A stretch of 64,000 bases of DNA from Drosophila pseudoobscura (GCF_009870125.1 NC_046683.1:19539001-19603000); one strand, 5' to 3'; counted from the stretch's first letter, positions 24,331 through 37,575 are shown. Program-made: numbers and translations. The notes: generated by a model not told the origin, from the sequence alone.

Positions 24331-24893
24331 ATTCCTTCTTTCTATTGACGATTGTATTTACTTAGACTGTTTTTTTTATTTTCTTTTATTTTACAGAGGT
24401 TATACTATATTGCGCTTACTGAACCCTACATGCACTGCACTCCTATATATAATTTATATATATAAGTATTTATGTGTATTCTTGTCAACATAATTTCTTC
24501 GGCTTCGACTTACAATGTAATAAAGAACTTTTACAAAATGCAGAATTAGAATTAGAATTGAGATAAGTGCCCCGTGTGAGTGCAGCAGGAACGGAACATA
24601 CACCAAGGTCAAGTCAGGAAAGTGTCGGTAGAATAGAAATACAGTAGAAATACATATGCTGATGTACGAGAATTATACACGTATTGAGAGATAGAGAGCT
24701 ATCGATTTGAGATTCCACATTCTAGATTACAGATTACAGATTTCAGATTCCAGATTCTGATCTAAGTTTAAACTTGAACTATACCATAGATTCCACAGAT
24801 ATACCACAGATGGAATGCGGCAGAGAAGATTCTCCATAGTAAATCTAGACGACGGAAAAATATCCGGATCCACCGGACCCAGCCAGCACTGGC

Positions 24894-24933
24894 CAGTACC
24901 GTTCAGTACCGTTCAGTACCGTTCAGTACCGTT
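24894..24933 (+). repeat. 10-bp tandem repeat
   Basis: Four head-to-tail copies of CAGTACCGTT lie just beyond the FucT6 stop, inside its likely 3' UTR (antisense to the repeat as written). Confidence 0.85.
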
Positions 24934-25000
24934 TAGCATGAAACATCAGTCAACCACATTTGCCACTGGCACTACCGCACTACTGCGTCTGGAACTAGAA

Positions 25001-27258
25001 CTAGACACCCGGATACAGAGGCAGCTTGGCGGTGTCAATTTTCTCCTCCACCTTGAATGAGGGGAAGAGGCCGCCCTGATTGGTGCGCGTGTTCTTGCCC
25101 TTGGAGTTGCCGTCCCAGTGGTTGCCGGCCACCGACACTAGGTCGTCCACACGCAGCTGGAGGTCCTCGTGGGTGCGCGGACTGTGGGCGATAACTACGC
25201 GACGATTGTGCGCATTCTGACCGCCGTAATAGTATATGTCGTCCAGCGATTTAAAGCGATGTGAGGCATCCGGGTACATGGTCTGCATGATCTCATACGC
25301 CACGCGGCACACCTGCGAGGAGAAGGTGCACACAAGATGGTCTGACATGGATAGCAGGTGGATGTCCAGTATGATCCCGTTGAGGGCCGTGTCCGTGTAG
25401 CGTGTGGAGACGGACGCCATGCGGGCCACCTCGGGATCCCCGATGATCTGGTAGTGCGGGTACTTTTCGCGCGCCTCTTCGATTACGTAGGCGTCGTCCG
25501 AGGCTAGGAAGACGCGTCGCACCACGGTGGTGCCATTGATCTCCAGCGTTCGGTAGTAGTCCTCCACATGAGTCATGTACTCCCCGATGCTGTGGCAGGC
25601 CGCCTCCGTGCCCACCTTGTCCGTACGACGCACATGCACCCTGAAACGTAATGGATCAGTTAAGCCTGAGAGGGAAAGCCTCGCCAGTTGCTGCTTACCC
25701 CACAATGGGACGCTCCCAGCCCAGGTTTCGCATGCCGGCGAAGAGGAATTCGCGCGTCGGCTGCTGCGGGCGCAGAAGGTACTTCAAGAACTGGCCCACC
25801 CACCAGACAATAGGATCACCGTGCAGGCGTTTAAGGCGTGGCGCCAGATCCTCGGGCACGGCCAACGGCAGGTAGGGCGGGCGCGGCATTAGCGAGTCAA
25901 TGATCGGCAGCACCAGGACCTGAGTATTGGGCTTGCCCGGCCAGTTGTATGCGTTGGCAGACCCGGCGTCGTGGCAGCCTTTCGAGATCGGCTGGAACAC
26001 CTCCTCCCAGCCACCCTTGTGGTAGCGCCAGCCACGCGACTTGAGAATCATTGTGCGCTCTGTGGCATACGCCACAATAAAGCAGTATACCACATGGTGC
26101 AGTTGGCAGCCATAACCACAGCCCTAGACGACAGATGAGCGATAGATGACAGATATTAGTGGATTAGTATTGGGTGGATTGGGCAAAACCAGACAAATAT
26201 TCACCTTGTTGAGCTTACAGACCAGCTTTCGAGCATTTTGACAGTCGCTGGGGTTTTGCAGGTGGTTCAGGCGCCGCTGGACCAGGTCGCTTAGGTCCCT
26301 GGACTCCTTGTGGCGCCAGGTCTCGTATCCGTCCGAACGACGCATGTGATCCATGTCGCTTAGCAGCGACCGCTTGTGCTCTGCTCCCTGCAACAGAACC
26401 TGGTTGATGGACTCCTCCAGCTCCTTCGGCCCCTTGCTGGCCACCACCTTGCTTATCTTGGCCAGCTCGCTGCTAAAGAAGTTCCAGATCTCCCCAATGT
26501 TCGTCTGGATGCGTCGGCGGGTAAACTCATACTCCATACTGGGCTCGCCATGTCCCAGATCGTCTCCGGATAAGAGATCTGGCTGGGCTGCAGCTCCGTC
26601 TAGCGGATCGTTTCCACCTTCGGCATTGTTCCAGCCCCTCAAGTCAGCTGGAGCAGAATCAAAGAATGCCTCAGGCTCTGCTCCCAGACTTTCCAGCCCT
26701 TGCTTTGGGTTCAGTGGATCGTTCTCCAACTTTTGTACTAGCTTCAGGGCACTCTGTTTGTCCAGCTGGTCGCTGAAAGAGATTTGGAAAAGCGCAAGCA
26801 AAAGGAGAGGGGTGAACAAAGCCGCTTGTGATGTGTACGTTTCAGCGTGCCATGCATAATTAACCACGACGCCACCTCCACCGCCAGCACAGCACAAAAC
26901 AGCAGAGCACGGCGCGCCAATGGTCAGACTAATCAGCATATGAATGCCGTAGGACTGGATGGATTGTGGCTGCTATATGGCTGCTGGCTGGGGGGATAGG
27001 ATGTAAGCCATACCTCATCAGCTCATCAATAAGCTGCTTGAGCTCCTCGTTACGCTGCTTGGTGTGCTCGAGGAGCTGTAGGGCCTGGCTGATGCGGCGG
27101 GCACTGATCTCATTCTCTCCCGTTGCTTGCTGGCCCTGTGTGCTGGTCAGCTTCACCACAAACACGTAGACGAGAGCCACCCAGGCCAGCACAAAGATGA
27201 CAAGGGCCCGCACCCATGAGTTAGCCGATGCACCAAACAGCTGCCGCACTAGCAACAT
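25001..27258 (-). CDS. FucT6: Alpha-1,6-fucosyltransferase (FUT8 type)
   Basis: This Golgi enzyme transfers fucose from GDP-fucose to the innermost GlcNAc of N-glycans (core alpha-1,6 fucosylation). Four exons (27014-27258, 26205-26772, 25699-26123, 25001-25640) encode 625 aa, close to the known fly length. It is a type II membrane protein: short cytoplasmic tail, transmembrane segment around residues 18-35 ([18 protein letters not shown]), then a coiled-coil stem and a poorly conserved acidic insertion (about residues 110-170). The catalytic region has the donor-binding motif [13 protein letters not shown], whose paired arginines are essential in FUT8, and the [11 protein letters not shown] segment. 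The C-terminal SH3-like domain ([14 protein letters not shown]) is typical of FUT8 enzymes. All introns are GT-AG and keep the frame. Confidence 0.95.
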
Positions 27259-27546
27259 TGGTTCTGATCAGCCGCCGCCTCTTGTTGGTTGGTTTGTTGG
27301 TTGGGTATCCGCCTGTGCCTGTGCCTGTGCCCGTGGCCTGTGCCCGATGCACTCGCAGCTGCAGAACACACGCACTGCTGTTCGGCTAAGCGGAAAATGG
27401 GTTCAATTTGGAGCTGGAACTGGTACTGGTGTTGGAGTTAGAGTCGCTTCTGGTGCTCGGTTGTTGTCGCATAGTCACAGCTGCTTAGCTCCTGGCTGGC
27501 CACTGTGCAATCACAGTTCACAGTCTGCTTCATCCGCAGCAGCACT

Positions 27547-29609
27547 GAAAAGGTACGGGTAACAGCCACAAGTCAATTTACGGGGGCGGTCTAATGGCAA
27601 ATGTTACGCTACACTACTCTGCCATGCCACTAGCTTCGGCTTTGGTTTTAGCTCTTTCCTCAATTATTAGATATTAAGGCTGATGCTCTAGCCTTTGTTG
27701 ATACAGATTAGCGGGGTGTGGGGTGTGGGATGGGACTAGCCCGTCGTCGGCAGTCGTGGCAGTCGCACAAATGTGCTAAATTATTCACTTACAATTGTAT
27801 ATGTTTCGGTGTTGTTCCGTGTTTTCTTTTGTCTCCTTCAGGGAAGGCACATATTTACGTTCCCTGTCGCCAGTCACTGGTCTTTTCAGGCCACCAGTCA
27901 CTGCTTTCGGTACTATGGCCAATTATGGTAACCTAACCGAAATGAGACAACAGATATCATAAATTTTGATATTTTTTATATTTCAAAAAACATTTTTATT
28001 TCTTTTTTGAATAGAAAATCAAAGCATGTTTGCTTATTGTCGCTGATATTTTGATGATATCAGTCACAGCTATCGCCGGAAAAATAGTCACTTATACGTT
28101 CATCTCTAGTCGCTGTATTTTCGATGTTAGCAGCCCTGCCCGACCACGGCTGTGCACGGCTGTAATCGATATCGATGACTACTCCGCATTACTAACGGAT
28201 TTTCAAAAAAACACTTTTGCCAAACTGCGGACCAAAACGGAACGTGCATTCAAACAGCTTCTGCCTATCGAAGCATCCTTTCAACAAGCCAAAATGATGG
28301 GTTGTCATGGTTTCATTCTGATGCGGTGTTCTCTTAATATTTCACAATTTATTTGGACTTATGCTATTAATAATAAAAATGATTATAATTTTGAGATGTT
28401 GATTTTAGAGTCCGGGACCGAGCCGAACCGATCCCTGTCCACGGCCACGGCCTGCACAGGCAGCAGAGCATTCACTGCTACGCGTACATGAGTGCATGCA
28501 TGGTAAACAGACATCGGTCGGCGACTGGCGACGAATAGGAATTAAAATGTAGTTTCTTGACGTCGTTTGTAGTCCTTTCGGGCAAACCAAATGAAGAGTG
28601 TGATTATCGTATAAATTATAAAAATTCTGTATATGTATAGTTAAAAAAAAAAGTTGTACACATAAAATATAAATTATATTATTACAATTACGACCACAAA
28701 AATTTCTTATTTTTGAAATGAGTTTCGGCTTTTTTGTTGTTTTTTTTTCTTCTTTGTGTTTTTGTGTGTGGGAGAGAGAGAGAGAGAGAGAGCGCGTGAA
28801 TGTGCAAATATACTGCGGGGGAAATGCGTGTACATGCGACAGTTTTGATTTATTGTTAAATTTAAATACCTATGTATATAAATTACTTTGTTTTATTATA
28901 ATTATTGTTTCTTCATCCTTTTTAGTTCTTGCTTTTCTTCCTTTGTTTTGTTTTTGTTTTCTCTCATTTTTGTTTGTATGTAGTGGGCAACTGCGGCATT
29001 TGTAAATTTCTTTATAATTAAATGTTCATTTTGACTGTGTAAAAATATCTGATCTCGCTTTAGTTACTATTCACGTAAGGTGTATTTGCTTTTCGTTCCA
29101 TTATATTACGTTAACGCTGCACTCTGAATCTGAATCTGAATCTGAATCTGAATCCGAGTCGACTCCTCCTTTTCGCGCGCTCTTGTTATTGAAATTTCTT
29201 CTGTGGTTCTGCTGCTTTTGCTGGATCGGTATGCAAGCATCCTCCGTCCTGCTGTCTTCTGTTCTGTTCTGTTCTGTTGTTGTATCTGTTGTATCATGCG
29301 AGTGTTGTGTGGTGTGGGGTGTGGTGTGGTGTGGTGTGGTGTGCGAGTGTAGTGTGTAAGGTGTGTGGCGTGTGAGTGTTGGTTTGCTTCTCGTTATATG
29401 TTCGTGTGTATATATATATATATAATATATTATATGTATGTATAATTAGTTGCTTAATAGTACAATTTCTTGAATGTTGTTGTGGTAAAGTGTAGGTAAT
29501 GTTGCTCTATGTCTTTAGCTCGACTCAACTGCACTACATACATATGTCTTTCCACCAGATACGTGGCGAGCCGAACCGAACCGATCGTTCGATGATACCC
29601 GCTTCCGAC
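27547..29609. other. Intergenic region between FucT6 and Amun
   Basis: I accept no gene here. At 28168-28176 there is a GATATCGAT cluster close to the DRE motif, and a GA-rich microsatellite lies at 28771-28792. The region 28600-29100 is very AT- and T-rich and may include the Amun 3' UTR. A TCTGAA hexamer repeat and GTGTG tracts follow. Confidence 0.5.
29123..29152 (+). repeat. TCTGAA microsatellite
   Basis: Five perfect copies of TCTGAA, followed by GTGT-rich DNA at 29305-29375. Confidence 0.85.
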
Positions 29610-31343
29610 TCATTCGCTGCGCAGCTTCTTCAGCTCCGGCGACTTGTCGCCGCCACCCACAGCGCCGGCTGGCGCATTGCTCATCTCCATCTCACAATGC
29701 AGGGCCGTGCGCTTCTGTCCAATGGCAGGCGCTGACAACGCCGTGTCCGTTGCCGCCCCCTTGATCGGCTCGGTAGCCACCACCGTCTCAGTGACCGTAA
29801 CCACCTTTCCCGCTACAGCGGAAGCCGCCAGCTGCTGCAATTTGGTCTCGCGCGCATTGCTGTTGCTGCTGTTGCTTTCGTCAGCCTCTAGCTCCTCATC
29901 GTTGTTCTCCTCCTCGTCCAGCTCGTCCTCCTCATCGTCTTCATCCTCACCATCATCCAGATCGTTGCCCAACACTCCATTGCCATTACCATTGCCGTTG
30001 GCAGCGGATTTTGCCGCTCCTGCCTTTGCTGGCTGTTCCGCTGGAGTCGCCTGACCATTGTTGATCTGCTGCTTACTGTTGTTGTGGTTCGGGCTCTGCG
30101 TCTGTTTCTCGGTCGAAGACTGGGTCTGTGGTTTGCTCGGCTGCACTGGACCGGCCGCATTCAAGCGATTGGTGTTTAGGGGCGCCTCGAGGTTGCTTTC
30201 CGAGTCGGAGGCCAAAGGAGTGCCCCCGCTGCCCAGGCCAATGCCGATCACAAGAGGTTCACCGTCTTCTGTGGATGTGGTGGCCGTTGTCTGTGTGGTT
30301 CCATCGTTGTCGTCGATGATCGGCTCCTGGGAGGTGGAATCATTCGACACAAAGTTCGAGTCGCCATCCTGCAAGGCGGCTCCCACGGCAGTGGCATTGC
30401 TCTTGGCCTCGCCCGCAATTAGCGGCGTTAAAGCGGCCGGATTGGTGTTCTCGTTCTCGGTCTCCGACTCTGTTGCAGTATTGCGCCCACCTGTGGATGG
30501 AGACCAAAATTTTCATCATATACAGAAAAAGGCACATTTGACAAGAAATCTAGAGATGGGCTTACCTGCGCCTTGGCTCTCGTCGTCTAGGTCCACGGCC
30601 ACACCATCATTGGTGTCGTCGCCGTCGAGGACATTGTTGCTCGCTCCGTTTGTGCTGATAGATGCGGTGCCTGGGGGCGGCATGTCGTCAAGCATCTCGG
30701 GACTCAAGTCATTGGCCACGTAGTGTGACCATAGGGCCAGCTCGACACGGTGCGGAGACCAGTGCGGCGTCTCACCACCCACCTCTGCATTTAGACGCTC
30801 CACCGTGGACTGGATGTGGTTCACAAAGTTGAGGTACTCCTTGGTGGTGTAGTCAATGCCCTCGATCTCTGGTATGGCCATTAAGCACTCATCAGCCATG
30901 AAAGGGGCGCGATCGGGTGCGGCAGCCGCCAGCAAGGCGGAGGCCATCGTGGTGCCGACGCCCTTTAGGTTCGATAAAGCTGTGATCGCCTGCTCCAGGT
31001 TGGGCAGCTTGCGGAAGGCCTTCTTTGTCTCCTGCATGACGGCGCGCGGTGTATTTACCTTGACCAGGTACGAGAGCTGCGGATAAAATTTTCCGCGCGA
31101 CTGCTTCCACTTCATGGTCTGCACCAGTTCGTCGTACACCATGTGCGCGTCCTTTCCACGCGCCTTAATCAGGCGCGGCAAATCGTTCTGGTACCACTGG
31201 TCCAGCCGGATCAGCTCTTGCGGCTTCTTCGACCGCTTCTCTGCCTTCATTTTGAGCACCTGCGGATACAGCTTGAAGCAGTACTCGAACTGTGTGGTGC
31301 TCCCGTTCTCGAAGAACGATACCGTCGCTTTGCCGTTGGCCAT
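29610..31343 (-). CDS. Amun: Amun, nuclear protein with a DNA-glycosylase-like (HhH) domain
   Basis: Two exons (30566-31343 and 29610-30490) give 552 aa. The N-terminal 230 residues are conserved-looking and contain a helix-hairpin-helix segment (LSNLKGVGTTMASALLAAAA, about 124-143) followed by an acidic DECL. This arrangement resembles HhH-GPD DNA glycosylases, although catalytic activity cannot be inferred from it. The C-terminal half is disordered: Asn/Gln/Thr-rich, then a run of Asp/Glu (DDGEDEDDEEDELDEEE), ending in a basic KKLRSE. From memory, D. melanogaster Amun (CG2446) is a nuclear modulator of Notch-dependent bristle development and lies next to FucT6, in agreement with the order here. 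The ATG at 31343 is the only plausible start, and the single intron is GT-AG and phase 1. Confidence 0.85.
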
Positions 31344-34104
31344 CTTTTATCGTATTTGGGTTTGATGCAGATGCAGATGTGGATGCGGATGCGAAGGATG
31401 GAGGTTGGAGAACAGCCTCCTTTTAGCCTGGACTTGTATATATCGCTGAATGTGTGTATGTATATATGTATGAAATATATACAAATGTAGGTGTCCCCTA
31501 TCTGCTCCTGCCTGACGGTGTGTCAATGTACTGCTATTGTATCGGTGGTGTCGTCGTCGCCGGCGAAACATACATAGAAGCAGAAACAGAAGCGGGGAAG
31601 GAAAGAAGAAGAAAGGCACACAATTAGCTTAACAGTTACGGTTACATATGCACGCCGCTTTGATTGCTTTCGATGAATTACTGTTAATGCTACGACTGCT
31701 GGCTGCAGCTGTTGTTGTGATTGCTGCTGATTCTGCAATTATTTGTTTTATTTACTCAATTCGATAATCGCACTCTATTCGCTAAAATTCTTTCTCGTTT
31801 TTTTCCTCCATGCACAAATCGAATTTTACTCTCAGCCGTCGTCGGGTTCTTTTTGGTCCGCCACACACACACACACACACACACACTTGAACACAGACAC
31901 ACACATACAACTATACGCTCTTGCACACCGAGAGAGAGCAGCTCGACATACAAAAAAAAACACACACACACACACTTTTATATACAGAGGCAGCAGAAAC
32001 ACAAATACAAATACGAAGGCAACAAAAAATTTCTTTTTCCATACATTTTGAAAATCAAAAATACGAACGCGAGCAAGAATAAACGAATGATTTTTAGTCG
32101 TATTCCTTTTCTTTTCACAACAGAGAACCGCTTTTCACCCACTGGCAGAAAATGAATAAAAACTGCACACACACACAAACAAACACACACACGCACGCCA
32201 CGCAAAACAACTAAAACATCATTCAGCTTCAGATTGAGATGGAGGCTGTCGCAGTCGGAGTCGATCGGGTCGTATAGGTTGCTTTGGTTTGGTTTGATTT
32301 TGGACAGGCTATGCCAGAGACCAGACCCAGAGAATGTAATTTTCCGTCGGGACGTTGCCGTCTACCGACTTACTACTCACCTCTTTATGCTTTATGCGAC
32401 CGCCGCTTGCCTGTGCTCGCCTGCATGTATTTAGTTTTAGTTTAGTTGTCGCCTGTCTTTCGTTTCGTCTACAGCGAGGCAGTCATCCAAACAACACTCT
32501 ATAGCCAGCAGTTTCTGCCTCAGCTTTCTGCTCTGTGCTCTGCCTTTGCTTTGCTCTGTCGTTGTCGTTGCCGTTGCCTTTGCCAGTTCCCGTGCCGTGC
32601 CAGTGGCGTCGTTGGCAACAGCAGGAGGGTGTCGACGTTGTGCTGTCGGAAAGAAGCAGCGCGAAACACACCACAAAAGGATGCAGCTGTGAACGTGAAC
32701 CAAGTACAAACTCGTATGGCAGGAACGAAGCAGAGCTAAGCAGTAACAGGAGTTGGAATTTCCAGCGTTATCTCTGTCTCGCTCGCACTCGCCTCTGAGC
32801 TGTATCTGTATCTCTATCACCCCTCAACGTTGCCGGCGTACGTCTGTGGCCGTGCCGTGCCAGTTGCCAGCGACAGCAGCAGCGGCCAAAGCAGCGGCAG
32901 CGGCGTCCGTCTATCATTATTCATGAGGGGGTGCGTCAGCTTTTGAATTTTAGTCGCTAGCACGACGTGTTTGTGCTTGAAATTCACAATAATCGACCAT
33001 ACATATTTATTTACAATCCTGATGGGCCAAGCTATTGACTATTCCTACAGTCTGACATTTACTGAGAATCCCTTTATGGGGTAACATACGAATATACATA
33101 GCTGTATATTATGTGGAGGTACATACATATCTATCTGTATGAATTGAACATTTACAGCCGTTATATTATAGATACGAAGCCGCAACTACATATATGTATA
33201 TACATGTATGAAAGCCAAGCCTAAATTTATCCCCGCTTCACATACACTACGCCCCTGTGTCGATTGAGTTCGCCTATCGCTCGTTTGCCTTTTGCGTCGG
33301 GTTTTAACTTCATGTTCGCTTTGCCGCCATCATTCGTTGTTGCCGTTTCTACTTACCCTATTCGAGTTTTCGTTGTCGTCGTCGGACGGGGCGAAGCAAT
33401 AGCAGCTGCAATTTAGCTGTTGGCTGCCTCTCTTTGCTTCTGCTTGTGTTTCGCTCAGTTTTTTACCCTATGTAGGTTTTTTCGCTTCGTTGTGCACACG
33501 CACCTATACACACGGAGGCGTTTTTTAAAAAGGCGATTCAATATTATATGCGATGTCTATCGATACTTGATACGATCCATTGGATGATTTCGCATCTGGT
33601 TTCCCCACCCCTGTTCATAAAAACCCGTTCCAACACCAAATACGAATATTTATACTTAATAATACAATTATCGTTCATATGTACATACGTATGAAAGTAT
33701 ATATTGACATGCATACGTAGATATTTACAAACACACACATGTGTTCATATCCACCCTCTCTATACTGGCACCATCATCTCATGAGCAGGTAAAAAATATC
33801 ACGATAACCACCCCTCTTTCGAAATATCTACGTCTCTGCTGATGATTCTCATTTTTGCGCTTTTTCTTTTGTTCACACCAATCATTTTCGTGTTCGCTGC
33901 AGCGTTGCCAGATAGCTTGTTTTTGTTGTTTTGCTCCAGCGCTGCCATACCATACTATTTTAAAAGACAGAGATTCACCACAAGTGCAATTGCTAAATTA
34001 TCATAAGGTACCTAAAAGATACTTTTCATTCAATTTTTTTAACCAAGGTTTGCTTAGTTTGACTTAAAGCTTCATATTTAATTAAATTTTTTATCGAAAG
34101 CAAA
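31344..34104. other. Intergenic region between Amun and prtp (divergent promoters)
   Basis: I see no coding gene. The region has CA microsatellites (31862-31888, 31958-31976, 32166-32196), CG-richer DNA at 32430-32930 that may hold Amun 5' UTR exons, and a DRE motif TATCGATA at 33558-33565. The two genes are transcribed away from each other. Confidence 0.5.
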
Positions 34105-34152
34105 TATCGATAGCCGAGCTGTCAAACCCGATAGCGCCGTCGATAGTCAGTC
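34105..34152 (+). promoter_or_regulatory. DRE plus Inr promoter of prtp
   Basis: A perfect DRE (TATCGATA, 34105-34112) lies about 40 bases upstream of a TCAGTC initiator (A at 34149). This predicts a 5' UTR of about 99 bases before the ATG at 34248. DRE promoters are typical of constitutively expressed genes. Confidence 0.55.
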
Positions 34153-34247
34153 GTTTCAGGCATACCAACATTTTTAATTTGTACTTTTAATTTGTATTTC
34201 ACTTTGGGCTGCGAAGTCGTACAAAAAAAACACAAAGCCGTAATAAA

Positions 34248-36208
34248 ATGTTAATGAGATCTTTGGTACCGATCACTGTGTGCGCGTTCTTCGTGTCGCC
34301 CTTCCTGTCCGCCACCGTCCGGGCCGAGGAGGAGGCGGTCAAAAATGCCGAGAAGCAGTTTGCCGTAGAACTGGACCCGGAGAAATTTAATCAGGCCGTC
34401 CAATCCGGCAATGTGTTTGTCAAATTTTTTGCCCCGTGGTAAGTGGAACGTGAATTTTTTTTGAATACAAGTACAAGCATACATATATGAATATTTGATC
34501 AACTGCGAGCGCTATACATGGCAAAAAAAAAGCCGGCGAATCAGCAGGGTCCACATATGTATCTATGCACCTTTGTATGTCACAAGCCACGCACACACAC
34601 ATGAATGTCAATGCGCATAGGCCTGTTTGTGTGTGTTTGTGTTATTGCCACTACACGTACCATAAATTTGGCTGACGCTGCCCCACAGCTTGTCGAATCC
34701 GAATCCGAGGCCGAGGGCTAGTGCCAATCAGCACTGGGATTCGTCATAGGGCTGGACTGGGACACGTTCCCAGATAAGGCGATCAAAGGGGCTTTGTGTC
34801 GGGGGAGAAGTCAGGAACCGCTTTATCGGGCCCATTGATTGACAAATATTAAACAATGCTTAAGTTTTGGTTGCGCTCACTGGCCCTTATCAGTGTCATA
34901 GCCTCTTTCTGAGCTAATTTGATTAAATTTAACTATGTTGCTAGGAAGTGCTGTCTCGGATCCGAGATTAGGCATCGAAGCGTTGCTTCTGAGGGAGCAT
35001 AAGCATTAGATGATAAACTCTTTGTTTGGAACAAAGAACTCTCTTATCACGGTCTGCTTTTGTTTGCAGGTGCGGACATTGCAAGCGGCTGCATCCATTG
35101 TGGGAGCAGCTGGCAGAGATAATGAATGTCGAAGACCCGAAGGTGATCATTGCCAAGGTTGACTGCACCAAACACCAGGCGCTGTGTGCTGAACACCAGG
35201 TGACCGGTTATCCCACGCTGCGCCTTTTCAAGCTCGGCGATACGGAGTCGGTGAAGTTCAAGGGCACCCGCGACCTTCCCGCCATCACGGACTTCATCAA
35301 CCACGAGCTGAACACGCTCTCCGAAGTGGAGCAGGCCGAAGCGACGCTGGAGGAGAACGGAGGAAACACCGTGCCTGTGGCCAACCAAAATTTGGGAAAG
35401 GTGGTGGATCTCTCCGAGGACACCTTTGCCAAGCATGTGTCCAGCGGCAATCACTTTGTCAAATTCTTTGCCCCATGGTGCAGCCATTGTCAGGTACTGG
35501 GTACTGAGTACACCAAATGCATTCCCCCCTTTCTAATCGTCTCTCCCTCTGCTGCAGCGCCTGGCTCCCACCTGGGATGAGCTGGCAAAGGAAATCAAGC
35601 ATATTTCGGGCGTAACCGTTTCGAAGATCGACTGCACACAGTATCGCTCCGTCTGCCAGGACTTCGAGGTCAAGGGCTATCCCACGCTGCTCTGGATCGA
35701 GGATGGCAAGAAAATTGAGAAGTACTCGGGTGCACGAGATCTGCCCACGCTGAAGAGCTACGTTGAAAAGATGGTGGGTGTGCCCATGGACAAGAAGGAG
35801 GTCAGCGATACATCTGCACAAGATGCGGCCAAGGAGAAGGCCGATGAAGAGGCCGGGAAACTGAAACCGCAGCAACTGAATGGCGAGGTGGCATTCACTC
35901 AGGCCGTGGCTGAGGGCATCGCTTTCATCAAGTTTTACGCACCCTGGTGCGGACACTGCCAGAAGCTACAACCCACTTGGGAGCAGCTGGCCACGGAGAC
36001 GCACAATTCCCAGTCCGGGGTTGTGATCGCCAAGGTCGACTGCACGGCTCCCGAGAACAAACAGATCTGCATTGACGAGCAGGTCGAGGGCTATCCCACG
36101 CTCTTCCTCTACAGGAACGGTCAGCGGCAGGACGAATACGAGGGCAGCCGCACCCTGCCCGAGTTGAAGGCCTATCTCAAGAAGTCCATCGGTCACGATG
36201 AGCTCTGA
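34248..36208 (+). CDS. prtp: Pretaporter, ER protein with three thioredoxin domains
   Basis: Three exons (34248-34438, 35070-35493, 35558-36208) encode 421 aa. Residues 1-25 form a signal peptide. Three thioredoxin-like domains follow, with active sites WCGHC, WCSHC and WCGHC; each has the FAPW or YAPW lead-in and the cis-proline YPTL motif. The protein ends HDEL, an ER-retention signal. The family (TXNDC5/ERp46-like) catalyses disulfide exchange in the ER. In D. melanogaster prtp is also reported to reach the surface of apoptotic cells and act as a ligand for the engulfment receptor Draper. The first intron splits the Trp codon of the first active site (TG|G). ATG 34248 starts MLMRSL; a second in-frame ATG two codons on is an alternative start. 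Confidence 0.95.
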
Positions 36209-36594
36209 GGAAGCGCTAGACACGTCAGCCTTCGCACTCTGATGAACAAAATCACCCTGGAAATATATGCCACCGCCAAAGTAATTGTAATGCTTTCTCT
36301 CTACGTTCGAGCTACTCCATCAGCAGCAGCAGAAGCAGCAGCTGCAGCCGCCTCCATGAGGACAGGATTGATGCCCAGCATTTAACTGACAACGATGCAA
36401 CCGCCACATCCACATCCACAGCCTCAGCCTCAGCCACAGCCACAGCCACACTTGAATGCTGAAGCTGACTAGAATAATATCATTTCAGTTGTGATCGTGA
36501 TCAAATTTGTGTCCTCTTTGACTCGCCTTAGCAATGTGTGAGCTCTTTTGTACCTAGTAATTAATTTGTTGGGATGTCTTTCGTTTCGATTTGT

Positions 36595-36600
36595 AATAAA
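36595..36600 (+). terminator. Polyadenylation signal of prtp
   Basis: AATAAA (overlapping a second AATAAA) lies 387 bases after the stop, with a GT-rich stretch following. The 3' UTR includes CAG- and CACAGC-type repeats at 36320-36450. Confidence 0.6.
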
Positions 36601-37227
36601 TAAATTTTCGTGGTCAGCAGCCTACTATTAAGTGATTCTTAGGGAAAATTATCAGCAGAATAAACAATTTTAATTAAAGGATTAAAGGTTCAACACCGCA
36701 TGACTTTAATTTTCCCAAAGTTAAATTCTGAAGATTGTCCGACAAACTTGGTGACCTTGGAGATGAATGCGCCTCTGGAGATGAATCGCAGAGCTGATAA
36801 AATCAGGAACGTGGATATTTTTGGGCCAAACGAAGTTATTAAATAGGCCTGCTACGGTGTGTTGTGCAGGCGTCTGGGCTGACCCATTCCATTAAAAAGG
36901 GCGTCTCCACGAACGCGGAAACTGTGACTTAGCGCTCTCCAAAAATTGTTCATCCATTTCTAAAGATATTGTGAGTTTCAGTTTCGTATCGATTGGACGC
37001 CATTTGACCATATTTCTATATGTCATTTTAATAAGATTGATTTATTGTGAGGAATCGGGATTTCTTATAGCCGGTCGTTCATCCATCAATCATACATGTA
37101 TATTTTATCCATTTCGATAGTTTAGATTTCTCCCATATATTTCAAAACGTTGAGCAAATAAATTATGTACATATGTTGTACACCAAGATCTCTGAGATGA
37201 CATACTCCAGGACGAAGTGTGGAGTTC

Positions 37228-37575
37228 TTAGAAATTCCCACAATTAGCTTTTAGCTTAATATTGAAATTGCAGGGATATTCCACTCCTTGTAGGCGGCAT
37301 TTATCCACGCGATTTTCAAGTGTCCAGTCTATATTCCTCTCTGATACTTTTTTAAGATCGTTTGAGCACTGATGAAATATAAATTCAAGAATAAGAGCAT
37401 ATTCCCCGACATTTTTGGATGGGAACGGCGTCGAAGTTTGCTTCGTACTAAAAAGTAATAGGAAAATATTGCCAAACGTTGGTTCCCTATAGGGAATCCT
37501 TCGTGTTACCAAAAGTGCTGGCACGAAGAGAGCAAACACAAAAGTTTGTTTCCGACAAATTATCGGTTTATCCAT
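37228..37575 (-). CDS. Unrecognised 115-residue reading frame
   Basis: One open frame from ATG 37575 to a stop at 37228 lies in AT-rich DNA where stops are frequent. The predicted protein has a hydrophobic segment near residues 12-24 (TFVFALFVPALLV) and a C-terminal part with four cysteines (HQCS, DKCR, YPCN, ANCG). This could be a small membrane or secreted protein. I do not recognise it, see no clear promoter or intron, and it may be chance. A second, shorter hydrophobic stretch (IFLLLF) follows at about residue 38. Confidence 0.22.
   Translation of the reverse strand: MDKPIICRKQTFVFALFVPALLVTRRIPYREPTFGNIFLLLFSTKQTSTPFPSKNVGEYALILEFIFHQCSNDLKKVSERNIDWTLENRVDKCRLQGVEYPCNFNIKLKANCGNF

Noticed and set aside
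28030-28491. A 153-codon open frame on the plus strand between FucT6 and Amun
   Set aside because: It has no recognisable domain, promoter or intron signals, and the composition changes along its length. The segment looks like ordinary intergenic DNA.
29644-30054. Leu/Ser-rich plus-strand frame of 136 codons
   Set aside because: It is the antisense reading of the acidic and Gln/Asn-rich tail of Amun.
30058-30723. A 221-codon plus-strand frame opposite Amun
   Set aside because: It is antisense to the two Amun exons and crosses their intron. The frame follows from the codon use of Amun.
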